NCBI GenBank assembly: GCA_903857495.1
Contig: CAIOFF010000035.1
Location: 62,001-126,000 of the forward strand
DNA length: 64,000 nt
Direction of reading: 5' to 3'
Source: an uncultured Holophagaceae bacterium
Lineage (GTDB): Bacteria; Acidobacteriota; Holophagae; Holophagales; Holophagaceae
The notes beneath the pieces were generated by a model. That model saw only the letters and a program-made list of their open reading frames with translations. It was not told the origin of the DNA and made no database searches. Made by a program: the position numbers and the translations under genes. Numbering within the stretch: the first letter of the stretch is position 1; each line of letters starts with the position of its first letter. Positions 19,582-28,616 of this stretch are shown here, in pieces.

Positions 19582-22188
19582 ATGAACCTGAACCGAATAG
19601 AACCCCTGGAAATCGAAAAGGAAATGCGGAAGTCCTACCTGGACTACGCCATGAGCGTCATCGTGGGCCGGGCCCTGCCCGATGTCCGGGATGGCCTCAA
19701 GCCTGTGCATCGCCGCGTCATGTTCGCCATGAAGGAATCCGGCAACGAGTGGAACCGGGCCTACAAGAAGTCCGCCCGCACCGTCGGTGATGTGATGGGT
19801 AAGTACCATCCGCATGGCGACTCCGCCATCTACGACACCCTCGTGCGCATGGCCCAGCCCTTCTCCATGCGCCACGTGCTGGTGGATGGCCAGGGCAACT
19901 TTGGCTCCATCGACGGGGACTCCGCGGCGGCCATGCGCTACACCGAGGCCCGCCTGTCCCGGCTGGCCAACGAGCTGATGGGCGACATCGACCAGGACAC
20001 GGTGGACTTCGGCCCCAACTACGACGGCAGCATGGAGGAGCCCCTCGTCCTGCCCTCGCGCTTCCCCAACCTGCTGGTGAACGGCTCCCAGGGCATTGCC
20101 GTGGGCATGGCCACCAGCATCCCGCCGCACAACCTGCGCGAGTGCTGCGCCGCGCTGGTCGACCTCATCGACAATCCGGCGCTGGGCTTCGAGGGCCTGA
20201 TGGCCCACATCAAGGGCCCCGACTTCCCGGGCGGGGGCATCATGCTCGGCACCGAGGGCGTGGTGGACGCCTACCGCACCGGCCGTGGCCGCTGCGTGGT
20301 GCGCGCCAAGTCCCACGTGGAGCAGATCCGACGGGCCGGCGACCGCGAGCAGATCGTCTTCACCGAGCTGCCCTACCAGGTCAACAAGGCCACCCTCACG
20401 GAGAAGATCGCCGAGCTGGTGCGCGAGAAGAAGATCGACGGCATCAGCGACCTGCGGGACGAGAGCGATCGCGAGGGCATCCGCCTGGTGGTCGAGCTGA
20501 AGAAGAACGAGCCCAGCGACATCGTGCTCAACCAGCTCTACCAGCAGACCCAGCTCCAGAACAGCTTCCCCATCACCATGCTGGCCATCGTGAACGGCCA
20601 GCCCCGGGTGTGCACCCTCCGGGAGGTGCTGCAGGAGTTCATCGGCTTCCGCCGCGAGGTGGTCACCCGCCGGACCCTTTTCCAGCTGCGGAAGGCCGAA
20701 GAGCGCCACCACATCCTTATGGGCCTGAAGATCGCCCTGGACCACCTGGACGCGGTCATCAAGCTGATCCGCGCAGCCAAGAGCCCCGAGGAGGCCAAGG
20801 CCGGCCTCATGGCCGGTGCCTTCGCCACCGCCGCGGCCCTCAAGAAGGATCCCTGGCTCTGCCTGTCCGCCCTGCAGGCCCAGGCCATCCTGGACATGCG
20901 CCTCCAGCGCCTCACGGGCCTGGAGCGGGAGAAGATCCTCGACGAGCTGGCCGAGCTGGAGAAGACCATTGCGCGCCTCAAGGCCATCCTGGCCGACGAG
21001 AGCCTGCTGCTGAAGGTCATCAAGGAAGAGCTGCAGGCTGTGGCCGAGCAGTTCGGCAACGACCGCCGCACCGAGATCGTGGGCTACTCCGGCGAGATCC
21101 GCATGGAGGATGTGGTCCCCGATGACCCGATGGTCGTCACCATGTCCAAGGCCGGCTACATCAAGCGGACCGACCTGAACGCCTACCGCCGCCAGCGGCG
21201 CGGGGGCCGGGGCAAGGTGGGCATGAAGACCAAGGACGAGGACTTCGTCGAGCAGCTCTTCATGACCAAGGCCCACGACACCCTCATGGCCTTCACCGAC
21301 AAGGGTATTGTTTATGCCCTCAAGGTTTATGACCTACCCGAAGCCGCAGCCTCCACCCGCGGCAAGCACATCCGGAACCTCATCTCCCTCAAGGATGGCG
21401 AGAGCGTCGTCACCCTCATGGCCCTGCGGGACTTCCCGGAAGGGGAGTATCTGGTCTTCGCCACCGCCGACGGCACCGTCAAGAAGAGCAGCCTGGCGGC
21501 CTATGCGAACATCCGCGCGAACGGCCTCATCGCCCTCAACATCGATGATGACAACAGCCTGGTGACTGTCCGCCGCTCCACGGGAACCCAGCAGATCGTG
21601 CTGGCCACCGCCCAGGGCAAGGCCATCCGCTTCCCCGAGGAGGACATCCGCGCCACGGGCCGCGCCACCACCGGTGTGCGGGGCATGAAGCTGGCAAAGG
21701 CCGACCACATCGTGGACATGGAAGTGGCGGACGCCCTGCCGGATCTGCCGGAAGGCGTCGAGCCCGACCTGAGCACCGAGGGCCACGGCATGCTGCTGAC
21801 TGTCTGCGAAAAGGGCTATGGCAAGCGCAGCATGCTCCAGGACTACCGGCTCCAGGGCCGCGGCGGCACGGGCGTCATCAACATCCGCGCCGGGGTCCGC
21901 AATGGCCGCGTGGTGGGCTTCAAGCTCGTCAAGCCCGGGGAAGGGTGTCTCCTCATCAGCCAGGAGGGCATGGTCATCCGCTTCCTCATCGACGAGGTCC
22001 GGAAGACGGGTCGCGCCGCTCAGGGGGTGGGCCTGCTCAAGCTTGCCAGTCCTGCAGATCGGGTGGTGGGTCTGGCCAAGATCGACGCCAGCGCCATGGC
22101 CCTGGACGAGGAAGAAGACCTGGTGGACGTCGACCTGGCCCATCCGGGCCCCGATGAAAGCGGCGAGCAGCCCAAGCTGGGCCTGTAG
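19582..22188 (+). CDS. gyrA: DNA gyrase subunit A
   Basis: GyrA is the DNA cleavage and wrapping subunit. The 868 residues carry the catalytic tyrosine Tyr120 in AAMRYTEAR. The quinolone-determining segment [17 protein letters not shown] has Ser81 and Asp85, equivalent to the drug-sensitive E. coli S83 and D87. The GyrA box is present (QRRGGRGK) at the start of the C-terminal wrapping domain. The C-terminus ends in an acidic tail ([16 protein letters not shown]). It follows gyrB after 55 bases and ends at a strong terminator. Confidence 0.97.
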   Translation: MNLNRIEPLEIEKEMRKSYLDYAMSVIVGRALPDVRDGLKPVHRRVMFAMKESGNEWNRAYKKSARTVGDVMGKYHPHGDSAIYDTLVRMAQPFSMRHVLVDGQGNFGSIDGDSAAAMRYTEARLSRLANELMGDIDQDTVDFGPNYDGSMEEPLVLPSRFPNLLVNGSQGIAVGMATSIPPHNLRECCAALVDLIDNPALGFEGLMAHIKGPDFPGGGIMLGTEGVVDAYRTGRGRCVVRAKSHVEQIRRAGDREQIVFTELPYQVNKATLTEKIAELVREKKIDGISDLRDESDREGIRLVVELKKNEPSDIVLNQLYQQTQLQNSFPITMLAIVNGQPRVCTLREVLQEFIGFRREVVTRRTLFQLRKAEERHHILMGLKIALDHLDAVIKLIRAAKSPEEAKAGLMAGAFATAAALKKDPWLCLSALQAQAILDMRLQRLTGLEREKILDELAELEKTIARLKAILADESLLLKVIKEELQAVAEQFGNDRRTEIVGYSGEIRMEDVVPDDPMVVTMSKAGYIKRTDLNAYRRQRRGGRGKVGMKTKDEDFVEQLFMTKAHDTLMAFTDKGIVYALKVYDLPEAAASTRGKHIRNLISLKDGESVVTLMALRDFPEGEYLVFATADGTVKKSSLAAYANIRANGLIALNIDDDNSLVTVRRSTGTQQIVLATAQGKAIRFPEEDIRATGRATTGVRGMKLAKADHIVDMEVADALPDLPEGVEPDLSTEGHGMLLTVCEKGYGKRSMLQDYRLQGRGGTGVINIRAGVRNGRVVGFKLVKPGEGCLLISQEGMVIRFLIDEVRKTGRAAQGVGLLKLASPADRVVGLAKIDASAMALDEEEDLVDVDLAHPGPDESGEQPKLGL

Positions 22189-22200
22189 CCACCACGGATT

Positions 22201-22252
22201 GACCCAGGCGGACGACGCGAAGACTCGCGGTGTCCGCCTGGGTCTTTTTCTT
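22201..22252 (+). terminator. Intrinsic terminator of gyrA
   Basis: GACCCAGGCGGAC (22201-22213) pairs perfectly with GTCCGCCTGGGTC (22232-22244), a 13-bp stem with an 18-base loop. It is followed at once by TTTTTCTTT, and lies 13 bases after the gyrA stop codon. Confidence 0.93.
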
Positions 22253-22258
22253 TACCCC

Positions 22259-22303
22259 TTGACGGGCCGCGTGTCTGGATTAGTGTATTAGTTCAGTGAT
22301 ACA
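22259..22303 (+). promoter_or_regulatory. Promoter/operator region of the GntR-ABC operon
   Basis: TTGACG at 22259-22264 is a good -35; a weak -10 (TAGTGT, 22281-22286) follows at 16 bases. Over and after it lies an inverted repeat TGTAT (22284-22288) and ATACA (22299-22303) with a 10-base centre, the type of operator used by YtrA-class GntR regulators. The operon's first gene is such a regulator, so autoregulation is likely by inference. Confidence 0.45.
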
Positions 22304-22326
22304 GTGATTCGTTCGGGAGGCGCAGC

Positions 22327-22734
22327 ATGAAGGCCATCCTTCAGGTGGATCCAGCAGAAGCAGCGCCCCTGTGGCGGCAGATTGAGGACGGCGTGCGGCG
22401 CCTGGTGGCCACGGGCGGTCTGGCGGCGGGGGCCCCGATGCCCTCGGTGCGGGAGCTCGCCCGGGAGCTGGGGGTGAACCCCAACACCGTGGTGCGGGCC
22501 TACCAGCACCTGGTGGAGGCGGGGATCCTTACGGTGCGCCGGGGGGACGGCACCTACGTGGCCGAGACGCCGCCCGGTTTCAGCCCCGCCGAGCGTCTGG
22601 GCCTGCTCCGGGAGGGGGCCCTGCGCTTCGCCACCACCGCGCTCTCGGTGGGCGCGGACCTGCCGGAGGCCACCGGCACTCTGGGCACAGCCTGGAAGAC
22701 CCTCAACCCAGTCCAGACGGGAGGCAAGTCATGA
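22327..22734 (+). CDS. GntR-family (YtrA subfamily) transcriptional regulator
   Basis: This is a short 135-residue regulator with an N-terminal winged helix (PLWRQIEDGVRRLVATGGLAAGAPMPSVRELARELGVNPNTVVRAYQHLVEAGILTVRRGDGTYV). It has only a small C-terminal helical tail instead of a ligand domain, which is the YtrA pattern. Such regulators usually control the ABC transporter genes in the same operon. The end overlaps the ATPase gene by 4 bases. The ATG is preceded by GGGAGG, and an inverted repeat in the promoter is the probable operator. The inducing signal is unknown. Confidence 0.87.
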   Translation: MKAILQVDPAEAAPLWRQIEDGVRRLVATGGLAAGAPMPSVRELARELGVNPNTVVRAYQHLVEAGILTVRRGDGTYVAETPPGFSPAERLGLLREGALRFATTALSVGADLPEATGTLGTAWKTLNPVQTGGKS

Positions 22735-23621
22735 CCAGCCAAGTGGAGATCCTGCCCGTGGCCTGCTGCCAGGTGGGAGTGCGCTACGGCCGCACCCAGG
22801 CCGTGGAAGAGGCCACCTTCCAGGTGGAGCCAGGGCAGGTCTATGCCCTGCTGGGGCGCAATGGCTCGGGCAAGACGTCCCTGGTGCGCTGTCTGCTGGG
22901 CCACCAGAAGCCCACCGCCGGCCGGGTGGAGCTCTATGGCCAGGAGGTGTGGAGCTCCCGCCAGGTCCTCATGCACCGGGTGGGCGTGGTGGCCGAGGAA
23001 CCGGACGCGCCGCCGCTCATGACCACCCGGCAGCTGGTCCGCTTCTGCGGGGGCCTCTACCCCACCTGGGACCAGGCCGGCGTGGACGGGCGGCTGAGCC
23101 GCTTCCGGGTGCCCCTGGACCTGCCCTTCGGCCGCCTTTCGCGAGGCCAGAAGGGCCAGGTCTCCCTGGCCCTGGCTCTGGGCCCAAAGCCAGACCTGCT
23201 GGTGCTGGACGACCCGACCCTGGGCCTGGACGCCGTGGCCCGGCGCGAGGTCTACGACGAGCTGCTGGGGGAGTTGGCGGAGCGGGGCACCACGGTGTTC
23301 ATCACCACCCACGACCTGGCGGGCATCGAGGGTCTGGCGGACCGCATCGGCATCCTGCACCAGGGCCGGCTCCTGGTGGACGCCAGCCTGGAGGACCTCA
23401 AGGCCAGGCATCAGAAGGTGAGCTGGGCGCCCACCCAGGCGGTGGACCCCGGGGACCTCGCGCCCTTTGCGCCCCTCTGGAGCCGCGCGGGCAGCCTTGG
23501 CGGAGAGGCCATTCTCACCCAGGGCGATCCGAGCCAAGTACCGGGCATGCAGGTCCATGCCCTCTCCCTGGAAGAGCTGTTTGTCGCCCTGGTGGGCGCC
23601 GAAACCGAGGTGGCCTCATGA
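22731..23621 (+). CDS. ABC transporter ATP-binding protein
   Basis: This is a 296-residue ATPase of an exporter-type ABC system. Walker A is LLGRNGSGKTS, the signature is LSRGQKGQVSLAL, Walker B is LLVLDDPTLGLD, and the H-loop is TTHDL. A C-terminal extension of about 90 residues follows the ATPase core. It overlaps the GntR gene upstream and the permease gene downstream by 4 bases each, so the three are one translationally coupled operon. In YtrA-type operons the transporters often respond to cell-wall stress or antibiotics. The substrate here is unknown. Confidence 0.9.
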   Translation: MTSQVEILPVACCQVGVRYGRTQAVEEATFQVEPGQVYALLGRNGSGKTSLVRCLLGHQKPTAGRVELYGQEVWSSRQVLMHRVGVVAEEPDAPPLMTTRQLVRFCGGLYPTWDQAGVDGRLSRFRVPLDLPFGRLSRGQKGQVSLALALGPKPDLLVLDDPTLGLDAVARREVYDELLGELAERGTTVFITTHDLAGIEGLADRIGILHQGRLLVDASLEDLKARHQKVSWAPTQAVDPGDLAPFAPLWSRAGSLGGEAILTQGDPSQVPGMQVHALSLEELFVALVGAETEVAS

Positions 23622-24424
23622 GCATCCTTGCCGTCACCCGCCGGGAGTGGACCGGTCGCCGAAATGTCCTCCTGCTGGCCCTGGGCATCGGCGTCATCAT
23701 GGTCTTGGGGCTCTACTTCGAGCCGGATCTCAAGACCGCCCACGAGAAGGCCTCCTTCATGGGCGTGTTCTCGGGGACCATGCTCGCCTGGGTGATTGCC
23801 CTCATGTTCGGAGCCACCATGGTGAGCCGGGACCTGGAGGAGCGGCGCTTCGGGTTTCTGCTGAACCAGCCCCTCCATCCAGCCCAGATCTTCCTGGGGA
23901 AGGTGCTGGCGGGCCTGGGCCTGGCCCTGGCCTCGGGCGCCCTCGCCAGCCTGCCAGCGGTGCTGCTGAGCGGCCTCTGGCGACAGGTCGGGCTCCGGGA
24001 CGTGGGGTCCGTCCTCGGGGTCGGCTTGGCTGGGAGTCTGAGCCTGCTCCTGCTCTTTCATGCGGTGTCCATCCAGGTGCGCTCACGGTCCCTGTGGCTG
24101 CTGCTGGACTTGGCGGCCTGGGTGCTTTTCTTTGGCGTGGTGCGGTGGCTGAGCCTGCGGCTCATCGAGGCCGGGGCCTTTCCCGAGATGCTCCACCTGT
24201 GGCTGGTCCTGCTGGCGGGCGTGACCCTGGGGCTCGGCCTCGCGGGCTACCTGCAGGTGGCCCAGGGCCGGACCGACCTCCAGTGGAGCCACCGCTGGGT
24301 GTCGGTCACCCTGGCCAGCACCCTGGGGCTGATGCTGCTGGTCGGGGCGGTGGACGTGGCCTGGGTGCTCAAGCATCGCCCCCCGGCGGTCAAGGCTCAG
24401 CCCCGGAGCAGCCGGATTCACTAG
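23618..24424 (+). CDS. ABC transporter permease (ABC-2 type)
   Basis: This is a 268-residue membrane protein with about six hydrophobic helices (for example NVLLLALGIGVIMVLGLYF, TMLAWVIALMFGATMV, VLAGLGLALASGALASLPAVLL). It begins with a cytoplasmic RREWTGRR. The MVSRDLEERRFGFLLNQPL segment after the second helix is typical of ABC-2 permeases that pair with a single ATPase. The ATG at 23618 overlaps the ATPase stop (ATGA). Its TAG shares CTAG with the stop of the convergent gene. Confidence 0.85.
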   Translation: MSILAVTRREWTGRRNVLLLALGIGVIMVLGLYFEPDLKTAHEKASFMGVFSGTMLAWVIALMFGATMVSRDLEERRFGFLLNQPLHPAQIFLGKVLAGLGLALASGALASLPAVLLSGLWRQVGLRDVGSVLGVGLAGSLSLLLLFHAVSIQVRSRSLWLLLDLAAWVLFFGVVRWLSLRLIEAGAFPEMLHLWLVLLAGVTLGLGLAGYLQVAQGRTDLQWSHRWVSVTLASTLGLMLLVGAVDVAWVLKHRPPAVKAQPRSSRIH

Positions 24425-24849
24425 AGGTAGGGCAACCAGTCCCCGGTCGTCAGCTCCACGGCCTCTCGCAGCAGGCGGGGCAGGCGTTCCACGTGGAACA
24501 CGTAGACCCAGGCTCGGTAGTGCTGGCCGCCCTCAAGGGTCACCGGCAGGATCTCGCGGCTGAAGAGGCCCTCTTCAACACCCTCCAGGGGGTCGAGGTC
24601 CGCCAGGGCCGAGTCAAGGTCCGCCTCGTCCTCGTAGCCCACGAAGTCGCCGAAGACCCAGCCGGGGCAGGGTGGTGGCGCCTCGGGTTCGGGGCCCGGC
24701 ACCAGGGCGGGGTAACCCGCCGGCAGCTGGAAGAGCCGTCCCGCGACCCGGGCCCGGGTCAGCCCCTCGGGCTGGGTCCGCAGCAGCCAGGCATGGTTGG
24801 AGCCGCCCACCCGCAGCGTCCCATACACAAAAAGCCCATCCGCCGCCAT
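24421..24849 (-). CDS. Gamma-glutamylcyclotransferase (AIG2)-like protein
   Basis: This 142-residue protein has the family hallmark FVYGTLRVGG near the N-terminus. DLDPLEGVEEGLFSREILPVTLEGG follows, which corresponds to the LDxxEG region of the GGCT/AIG2 fold. Relatives make 5-oxoproline from gamma-glutamyl amino acids or act on gamma-glutamylamines; the substrate is not known here. I start at ATG 24849, behind a G-run ribosome site, although the frame is open further upstream towards glyA. A parS-like palindrome lies inside it, read as FHVE. Confidence 0.78.
   Translation of the reverse strand: MAADGLFVYGTLRVGGSNHAWLLRTQPEGLTRARVAGRLFQLPAGYPALVPGPEPEAPPPCPGWVFGDFVGYEDEADLDSALADLDPLEGVEEGLFSREILPVTLEGGQHYRAWVYVFHVERLPRLLREAVELTTGDWLPYL
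24485..24500. other. parS-like site 4, inside the cyclotransferase-like gene
   Basis: CGTTCCACGTGGAACA matches 15 of 16 bases of the perfect site at 3902 and lies about 10 kb to the right of dnaA, almost symmetric with site 1. It is read as Phe-His-Val-Glu by the minus-strand gene, exactly as in mnmE. Confidence 0.7.
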
Positions 24850-24868
24850 GATCCCCCCGTACAAACAT

Positions 24869-24897
24869 ACCGCCAAAACGCGGTGCGTTTTGGCGGT
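24869..24897. terminator. Hairpin between glyA and the cyclotransferase-like gene
   Basis: ACCGCCAAAACG and CGTTTTGGCGGT form a perfect 12-bp stem with a 5-base loop (CGGTG). It lies 20 bases beyond the glyA stop on the minus strand. Only a few Ts follow (ATGTTTGT), so it may attenuate rather than fully terminate transcription into the next gene. Confidence 0.55.
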
Positions 24898-24917
24898 GGC
24901 CTGGTCCGAAAGCGGGA

Positions 24918-26156
24918 CTACTCCGGAATCGGGAACTGATCGGTCAGATGGAAGACCTCCTGGCGGACCCGGGCGAAGGTGCTCTCGTCGGCCCGGTGGC
25001 GCAGGGTCAGGTCGAAGAAGCGGGCGATGTGGTCCATCTCCTCTTCCTTCATGCCCCGGGTGGTGAGGGCGGGGCTGCCGAGGCGCACGCCAGAGGGCTT
25101 GAGGGGCGGGTTCGGGTCGAAGGGGATGCCGTTCTTGTTGGTGGTCATGCCGGCCCGGTGGAGACACTCCTCGGCCTCGTGGCCCAGCAGCCCGTGGTCT
25201 CGCAAATCAACCAAGAACAGGTGGTTATCCGTGCCACCGCTGACGATGCGCCAGCCGCGCTCCTGCAGGCCCTTGGCGAGGGCGTGGGCGTTCCGGATGA
25301 CCTGGCCGCTGTAGGCCTTGAACTCCGGCTGCATGATCTCGTGCAGCGCCACAGCCTTGGCAGCGATGACGTGCATGAGGGGGCCGCCCTGGACGCCCGG
25401 GAAGACGGCCCGGTCGATATCCTTGGCATAGTGGGACTTACAAAGAATCATGCCGCCCCGGGGGCCGCGCATGGTCTTGTGGGTGGTCGTGGTTACATAA
25501 TCCGCATGCGGCACGGGGCTCGGGTGGTGCCCGGTGGCGACCAGGCCCGCGATGTGGGCCATGTCCACCATGAGCAGGGCGCCCACTTCGTCGCAGATCT
25601 CGCGGAAGAGGGGGAAGTTCCAGGTGCGGCTGTAGGCGGAGGCGCCAACGACAATCATCTTGGGCCGGTGCTCGCGGGCCAGGGCGCGGACCTCGTCCAT
25701 GTCCACGCGCTCGTCCTCCTGGCGCACGTGGTAGGGCACGAACTTGTAGAGGATGCCCGAGCTGTTCAGGGGGTGGCCGTGGGTGAGGTGGCCGCCGTGG
25801 GACAGGTCCAGGCCCAGGACGGTGTCGCCGGGCTTCAGCGCCGCGAGGTAGACGGCCATGTTGGCCTGGGCGCCGCTGTGGGGCTGGACGTTGGCGTGCT
25901 CGGCCCCGAAGATGTGCCGGGCCCGATCCCGCGCGAGGTTCTCGATGATGTCCACCTGGCTGCAACCGCCGTAGTAGCGCTTGCCCGGGTAGCCCTCGGC
26001 GTACTTGTTCGTGAAGTGCGAGCCCATGCTCTGCATGACGGCCCGGGAGGCGTAGTTCTCCGACGCGATGAGCTCCAGGTGGTGCCGCTGGCGCTGGACC
26101 TCCAGTTCCAGGGCCTGGAACACTGCGGGGTCAACGGTTCGGATCACTTCATACAT
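24918..26156 (-). CDS. glyA: Serine hydroxymethyltransferase
   Basis: GlyA interconverts serine and glycine while charging tetrahydrofolate with a one-carbon unit. At 412 residues it is standard length. Motifs seen are [11 protein letters not shown] near the N-terminus, [27 protein letters not shown], and the PLP lysine in [14 protein letters not shown]. The [11 protein letters not shown] and C-terminal [10 protein letters not shown] regions are as expected. It is transcribed leftward, divergent from purB across a 118-base gap in which I see no clear operator or riboswitch. Confidence 0.97.
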   Translation of the reverse strand: MYEVIRTVDPAVFQALELEVQRQRHHLELIASENYASRAVMQSMGSHFTNKYAEGYPGKRYYGGCSQVDIIENLARDRARHIFGAEHANVQPHSGAQANMAVYLAALKPGDTVLGLDLSHGGHLTHGHPLNSSGILYKFVPYHVRQEDERVDMDEVRALAREHRPKMIVVGASAYSRTWNFPLFREICDEVGALLMVDMAHIAGLVATGHHPSPVPHADYVTTTTHKTMRGPRGGMILCKSHYAKDIDRAVFPGVQGGPLMHVIAAKAVALHEIMQPEFKAYSGQVIRNAHALAKGLQERGWRIVSGGTDNHLFLVDLRDHGLLGHEAEECLHRAGMTTNKNGIPFDPNPPLKPSGVRLGSPALTTRGMKEEEMDHIARFFDLTLRHRADESTFARVRQEVFHLTDQFPIPE

Positions 26157-26274
26157 GGGGGGGGCTCCGTGGTGATGCCCCTATCCTAGCCCTGCTGGGG
26201 CGGCCCAATCAGGCCCTCTTCGTGAGCGGGATCACAGTCTCGCGGCCATGCGACACTGGAAGCCCGGAGTTCCC

Positions 26275-27726
26275 ATGTCCTTCCTTCCCCCCCACGAGGG
26301 CCCCGAGCTGGAGCGCTTCGAGCATCCCCTGGCCAGCCGCTACGCCAGCAGGGCCATGGTGCGCCTGCTCTCGCCCCTCTACCGCCAGCGCGTGTGGCGG
26401 CGGCTCTGGATCGCCCTGGCCGAGGCCGAGGCGGAGCTGGGACTGCCTGTCACCGAGGCCCAGCTCGTCGAGCTGCGCGCCACCCAGGATGCCGTGGACC
26501 TCGACGTCATCGCCGGGCACGAAGCCGCGCTGCGCCACGACGTCATGGCCGCCATCCACGCCTGGGGCGAGCAGGCGCCCGGCGCCCGGCCCATCATCCA
26601 CCTGGGCGCTACCAGCTGCTTCGTCACCGACAACGGCGACCTGCTCATCGTGCACGAGGCCCTGGCCCTGCTGCGGCGGCGCCTGCAGGACGTCCTCGCC
26701 GCGCTGGCGACTTTTTCGGCCCAGTGGCAGGACCAGCCGACCTTGGGCTTCACCCACTTCCAGCCAGCCCAGCCCACCACCGTGGGCAAGCGCGCCACCC
26801 TCTGGATCCAGGACCTGCTGCTGGACCTGGAGGACCTGGACCACCTCATGCGCACCACTCCCGTGCGCGGCGTGAAGGGCACCACGGGTACCCAGGCCAG
26901 CTTCCTGGAGCTGTTCGATGGGGACGGCGCCAAGGTGGAGGCGCTGGAGGCGCGGTTCTGCGCCAAAGTCGGCTTTCCGGCCATTCCCGTCTCGGGACAG
27001 ACCGCCACCCGCAAGCTGGAGGACCGCATCGGCCAGGTGCTCTGTGGGATCGCGGCCTCGGCTTCCAAGTTCGCCAGCGACCTGCGCCTGCTCCAGCACC
27101 TCAAGGAGGTCGAAGAGCCCTTCGAGACCAAGCAGATCGGGTCCAGCGCCATGCCCTACAAGCGCAACCCCATGCGGTCCGAGCGCATCAACAGCCTCGC
27201 CCGCTTCGTGCTGGGCCTGATGCCCTCCAGCTACCAGACCAGCGCCAGCCAGTGGATGGAGCGCACCCTCGACGACAGCGCCCACCGCCGCCTCACCATC
27301 AGCCAGGGCCTCCTGGCAGCGGACGCCATCCTGGTGTTGCTGCGCAACGTGGCTTCGGGCCTGGTCGTGTATCCGAAGATGATCGAGGCCCGCCTCGCCC
27401 AGGAGCTGCCCTTCATGGCTGCCGAGGTGCTGCTCATGGAGGCGGTGAAGCGCGGCGGGGACCGTCAGGACCTGCACGAGCGGTTCCGCCTATCGGCCCT
27501 GGAGGCCGGCCGCCGCATCAAGGCCGAGGGCCGTCCCAACGAGCTGCTGCAGCTCCTGGCCGCGGACCCCGCCTGGGCCATGACCGAGGGCGAACTGGCC
27601 GCCCTGCTGGATGCCCGGCGCTTCACGGGCCGGGCCGGAGATCAGGTCCGCCAGTTCCTTGCGGGTCCCGTGGCCCAGGCCCTCCGGGACCACGTCCCCG
27701 CCGACTCGGCCGCCGTGCGGGTCTGA
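26275..27726 (+). CDS. purB: Adenylosuccinate lyase, eukaryote-like long form
   Basis: PurB cleaves SAICAR and adenylosuccinate in purine synthesis. The 483-residue protein has IHLGATSCFVTDN, PTLGFTHFQPAQPTTVGKR, GVKGTTGTQASF and the superfamily signature GSSAMPYKRNPMRSER. The stretches LASRYASRAM, TLDDSAHRRL, GLVVYPKMIEARLAQELPFMA and GGDRQDLHERFR recall the animal enzyme rather than the shorter E. coli or Bacillus forms, and the length equals the human protein. I choose ATG 26275 with CGGAG upstream; an upstream ATG at 26248 lacks a good site. Confidence 0.94.
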   Translation: MSFLPPHEGPELERFEHPLASRYASRAMVRLLSPLYRQRVWRRLWIALAEAEAELGLPVTEAQLVELRATQDAVDLDVIAGHEAALRHDVMAAIHAWGEQAPGARPIIHLGATSCFVTDNGDLLIVHEALALLRRRLQDVLAALATFSAQWQDQPTLGFTHFQPAQPTTVGKRATLWIQDLLLDLEDLDHLMRTTPVRGVKGTTGTQASFLELFDGDGAKVEALEARFCAKVGFPAIPVSGQTATRKLEDRIGQVLCGIAASASKFASDLRLLQHLKEVEEPFETKQIGSSAMPYKRNPMRSERINSLARFVLGLMPSSYQTSASQWMERTLDDSAHRRLTISQGLLAADAILVLLRNVASGLVVYPKMIEARLAQELPFMAAEVLLMEAVKRGGDRQDLHERFRLSALEAGRRIKAEGRPNELLQLLAADPAWAMTEGELAALLDARRFTGRAGDQVRQFLAGPVAQALRDHVPADSAAVRV

Positions 27727-27782
27727 TCCCTGCCGGGGGGAGTCCCCCCGAGCTTTGAATGCACCACCCGAGAGGAATCCGC

Positions 27783-28610
27783 ATGCTGAAACTTGCCGTC
27801 ATTGGTGCCCAGACCCTGGTGGGCCGCGAGCTGGTGAGCGCCCTGGAGGCCTGCGAGGCGTCCGTGGTGCCCCTCTCCATCGGGGCCCTCACGGTGGATG
27901 AAGAGGTGGGCGACCTCGTGGTCTTCGCCCCCAGCCAGCTGCTGCTCGAGGGGCTGGATGCCGTGATCCTCGTGGGCACGCCGGACTTCGCGCTCTTGGA
28001 AGGATTTCCTGGCCGCATCCTAGACCTGCGCGCCGAACCCGAGGCGCGGATCGACCCCATGCCCCTGGCCGGAGCCTGGCCCCAGGGCACCAAGAGCCTC
28101 CGGGGGCGCCCGGCCCTCGAGCAGGTCCTCGCCCTCATCCCCTCGCTGCTGGACGGGGTCGGCGAGGTCGGGGGCACACACCTGCGCTCCGTAGCCTGGT
28201 TGGGGGATAAGGGTCTTGATGGGCTCGTGGAGCAGACCCTGGCCGTGCTCAACGGTGAGGATCCTGATCCCGCCAAGCTGGGGTATCGCCAGGCCTTCGA
28301 GCTGGTCCCCGTGCCGCCAGTGGCGGGCAAGGGGCGCCTCATGGAGATCCGGGTGCCCTCCTTCCACGGCGACCTGCTCGTCCTGCAGGTGCGCGCCCAG
28401 GAGGGCCACACCCTGGTCAAGAAGGAGGCCCCGGCGGGTGTGCAGTGGGTGGACGCCGCCCCCAGCTCCCGAGACGTGGCCGTCAGCGCCGACCTGCTGG
28501 CCCACTTTGACCTCGCCACGGACGGCAAGGCCGCTGTGCTGACCCTGGGCTTTGACCCCGTGCTCTGGGGCGTGCTGAGGCCGACGCTGCGGCTGTTGGG
28601 ACTGATGTAG
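27783..28610 (+). CDS. USG-1-like aspartate-semialdehyde dehydrogenase homologue
   Basis: This 275-residue protein begins with an ASD-like nucleotide-binding fold (LKLAVIGAQTLVGRELVSALEA). It ends like the USG-1 relatives of aspartate-semialdehyde dehydrogenase (LGDKGLDGLVEQTLAVLNGEDPD, then VPSFHGDLLVLQV). The catalytic cysteine motif of true ASD (NCT/NCS) is absent; the only cysteine is near residue 21. A genuine asd is present at 44.2 kb. So this is probably a non-catalytic or repurposed paralogue of unknown role. ATG 27783 has GAGAGGA upstream. It is 6 bases from the polyferredoxin gene. Confidence 0.7.
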   Translation: MLKLAVIGAQTLVGRELVSALEACEASVVPLSIGALTVDEEVGDLVVFAPSQLLLEGLDAVILVGTPDFALLEGFPGRILDLRAEPEARIDPMPLAGAWPQGTKSLRGRPALEQVLALIPSLLDGVGEVGGTHLRSVAWLGDKGLDGLVEQTLAVLNGEDPDPAKLGYRQAFELVPVPPVAGKGRLMEIRVPSFHGDLLVLQVRAQEGHTLVKKEAPAGVQWVDAAPSSRDVAVSADLLAHFDLATDGKAAVLTLGFDPVLWGVLRPTLRLLGLM

Positions 28611-28616
28611 GAAGTC

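Noticed and set aside
20309-20324. AGTCCCACGTGGAGCA in gyrA as a fifth parS
   Set aside because: Three mismatches to the perfect site, including positions in both arms; too weak to list.
24948-26189. 413-codon plus-strand frame over glyA
   Set aside because: It is a shadow of glyA, which has all catalytic motifs on the minus strand.
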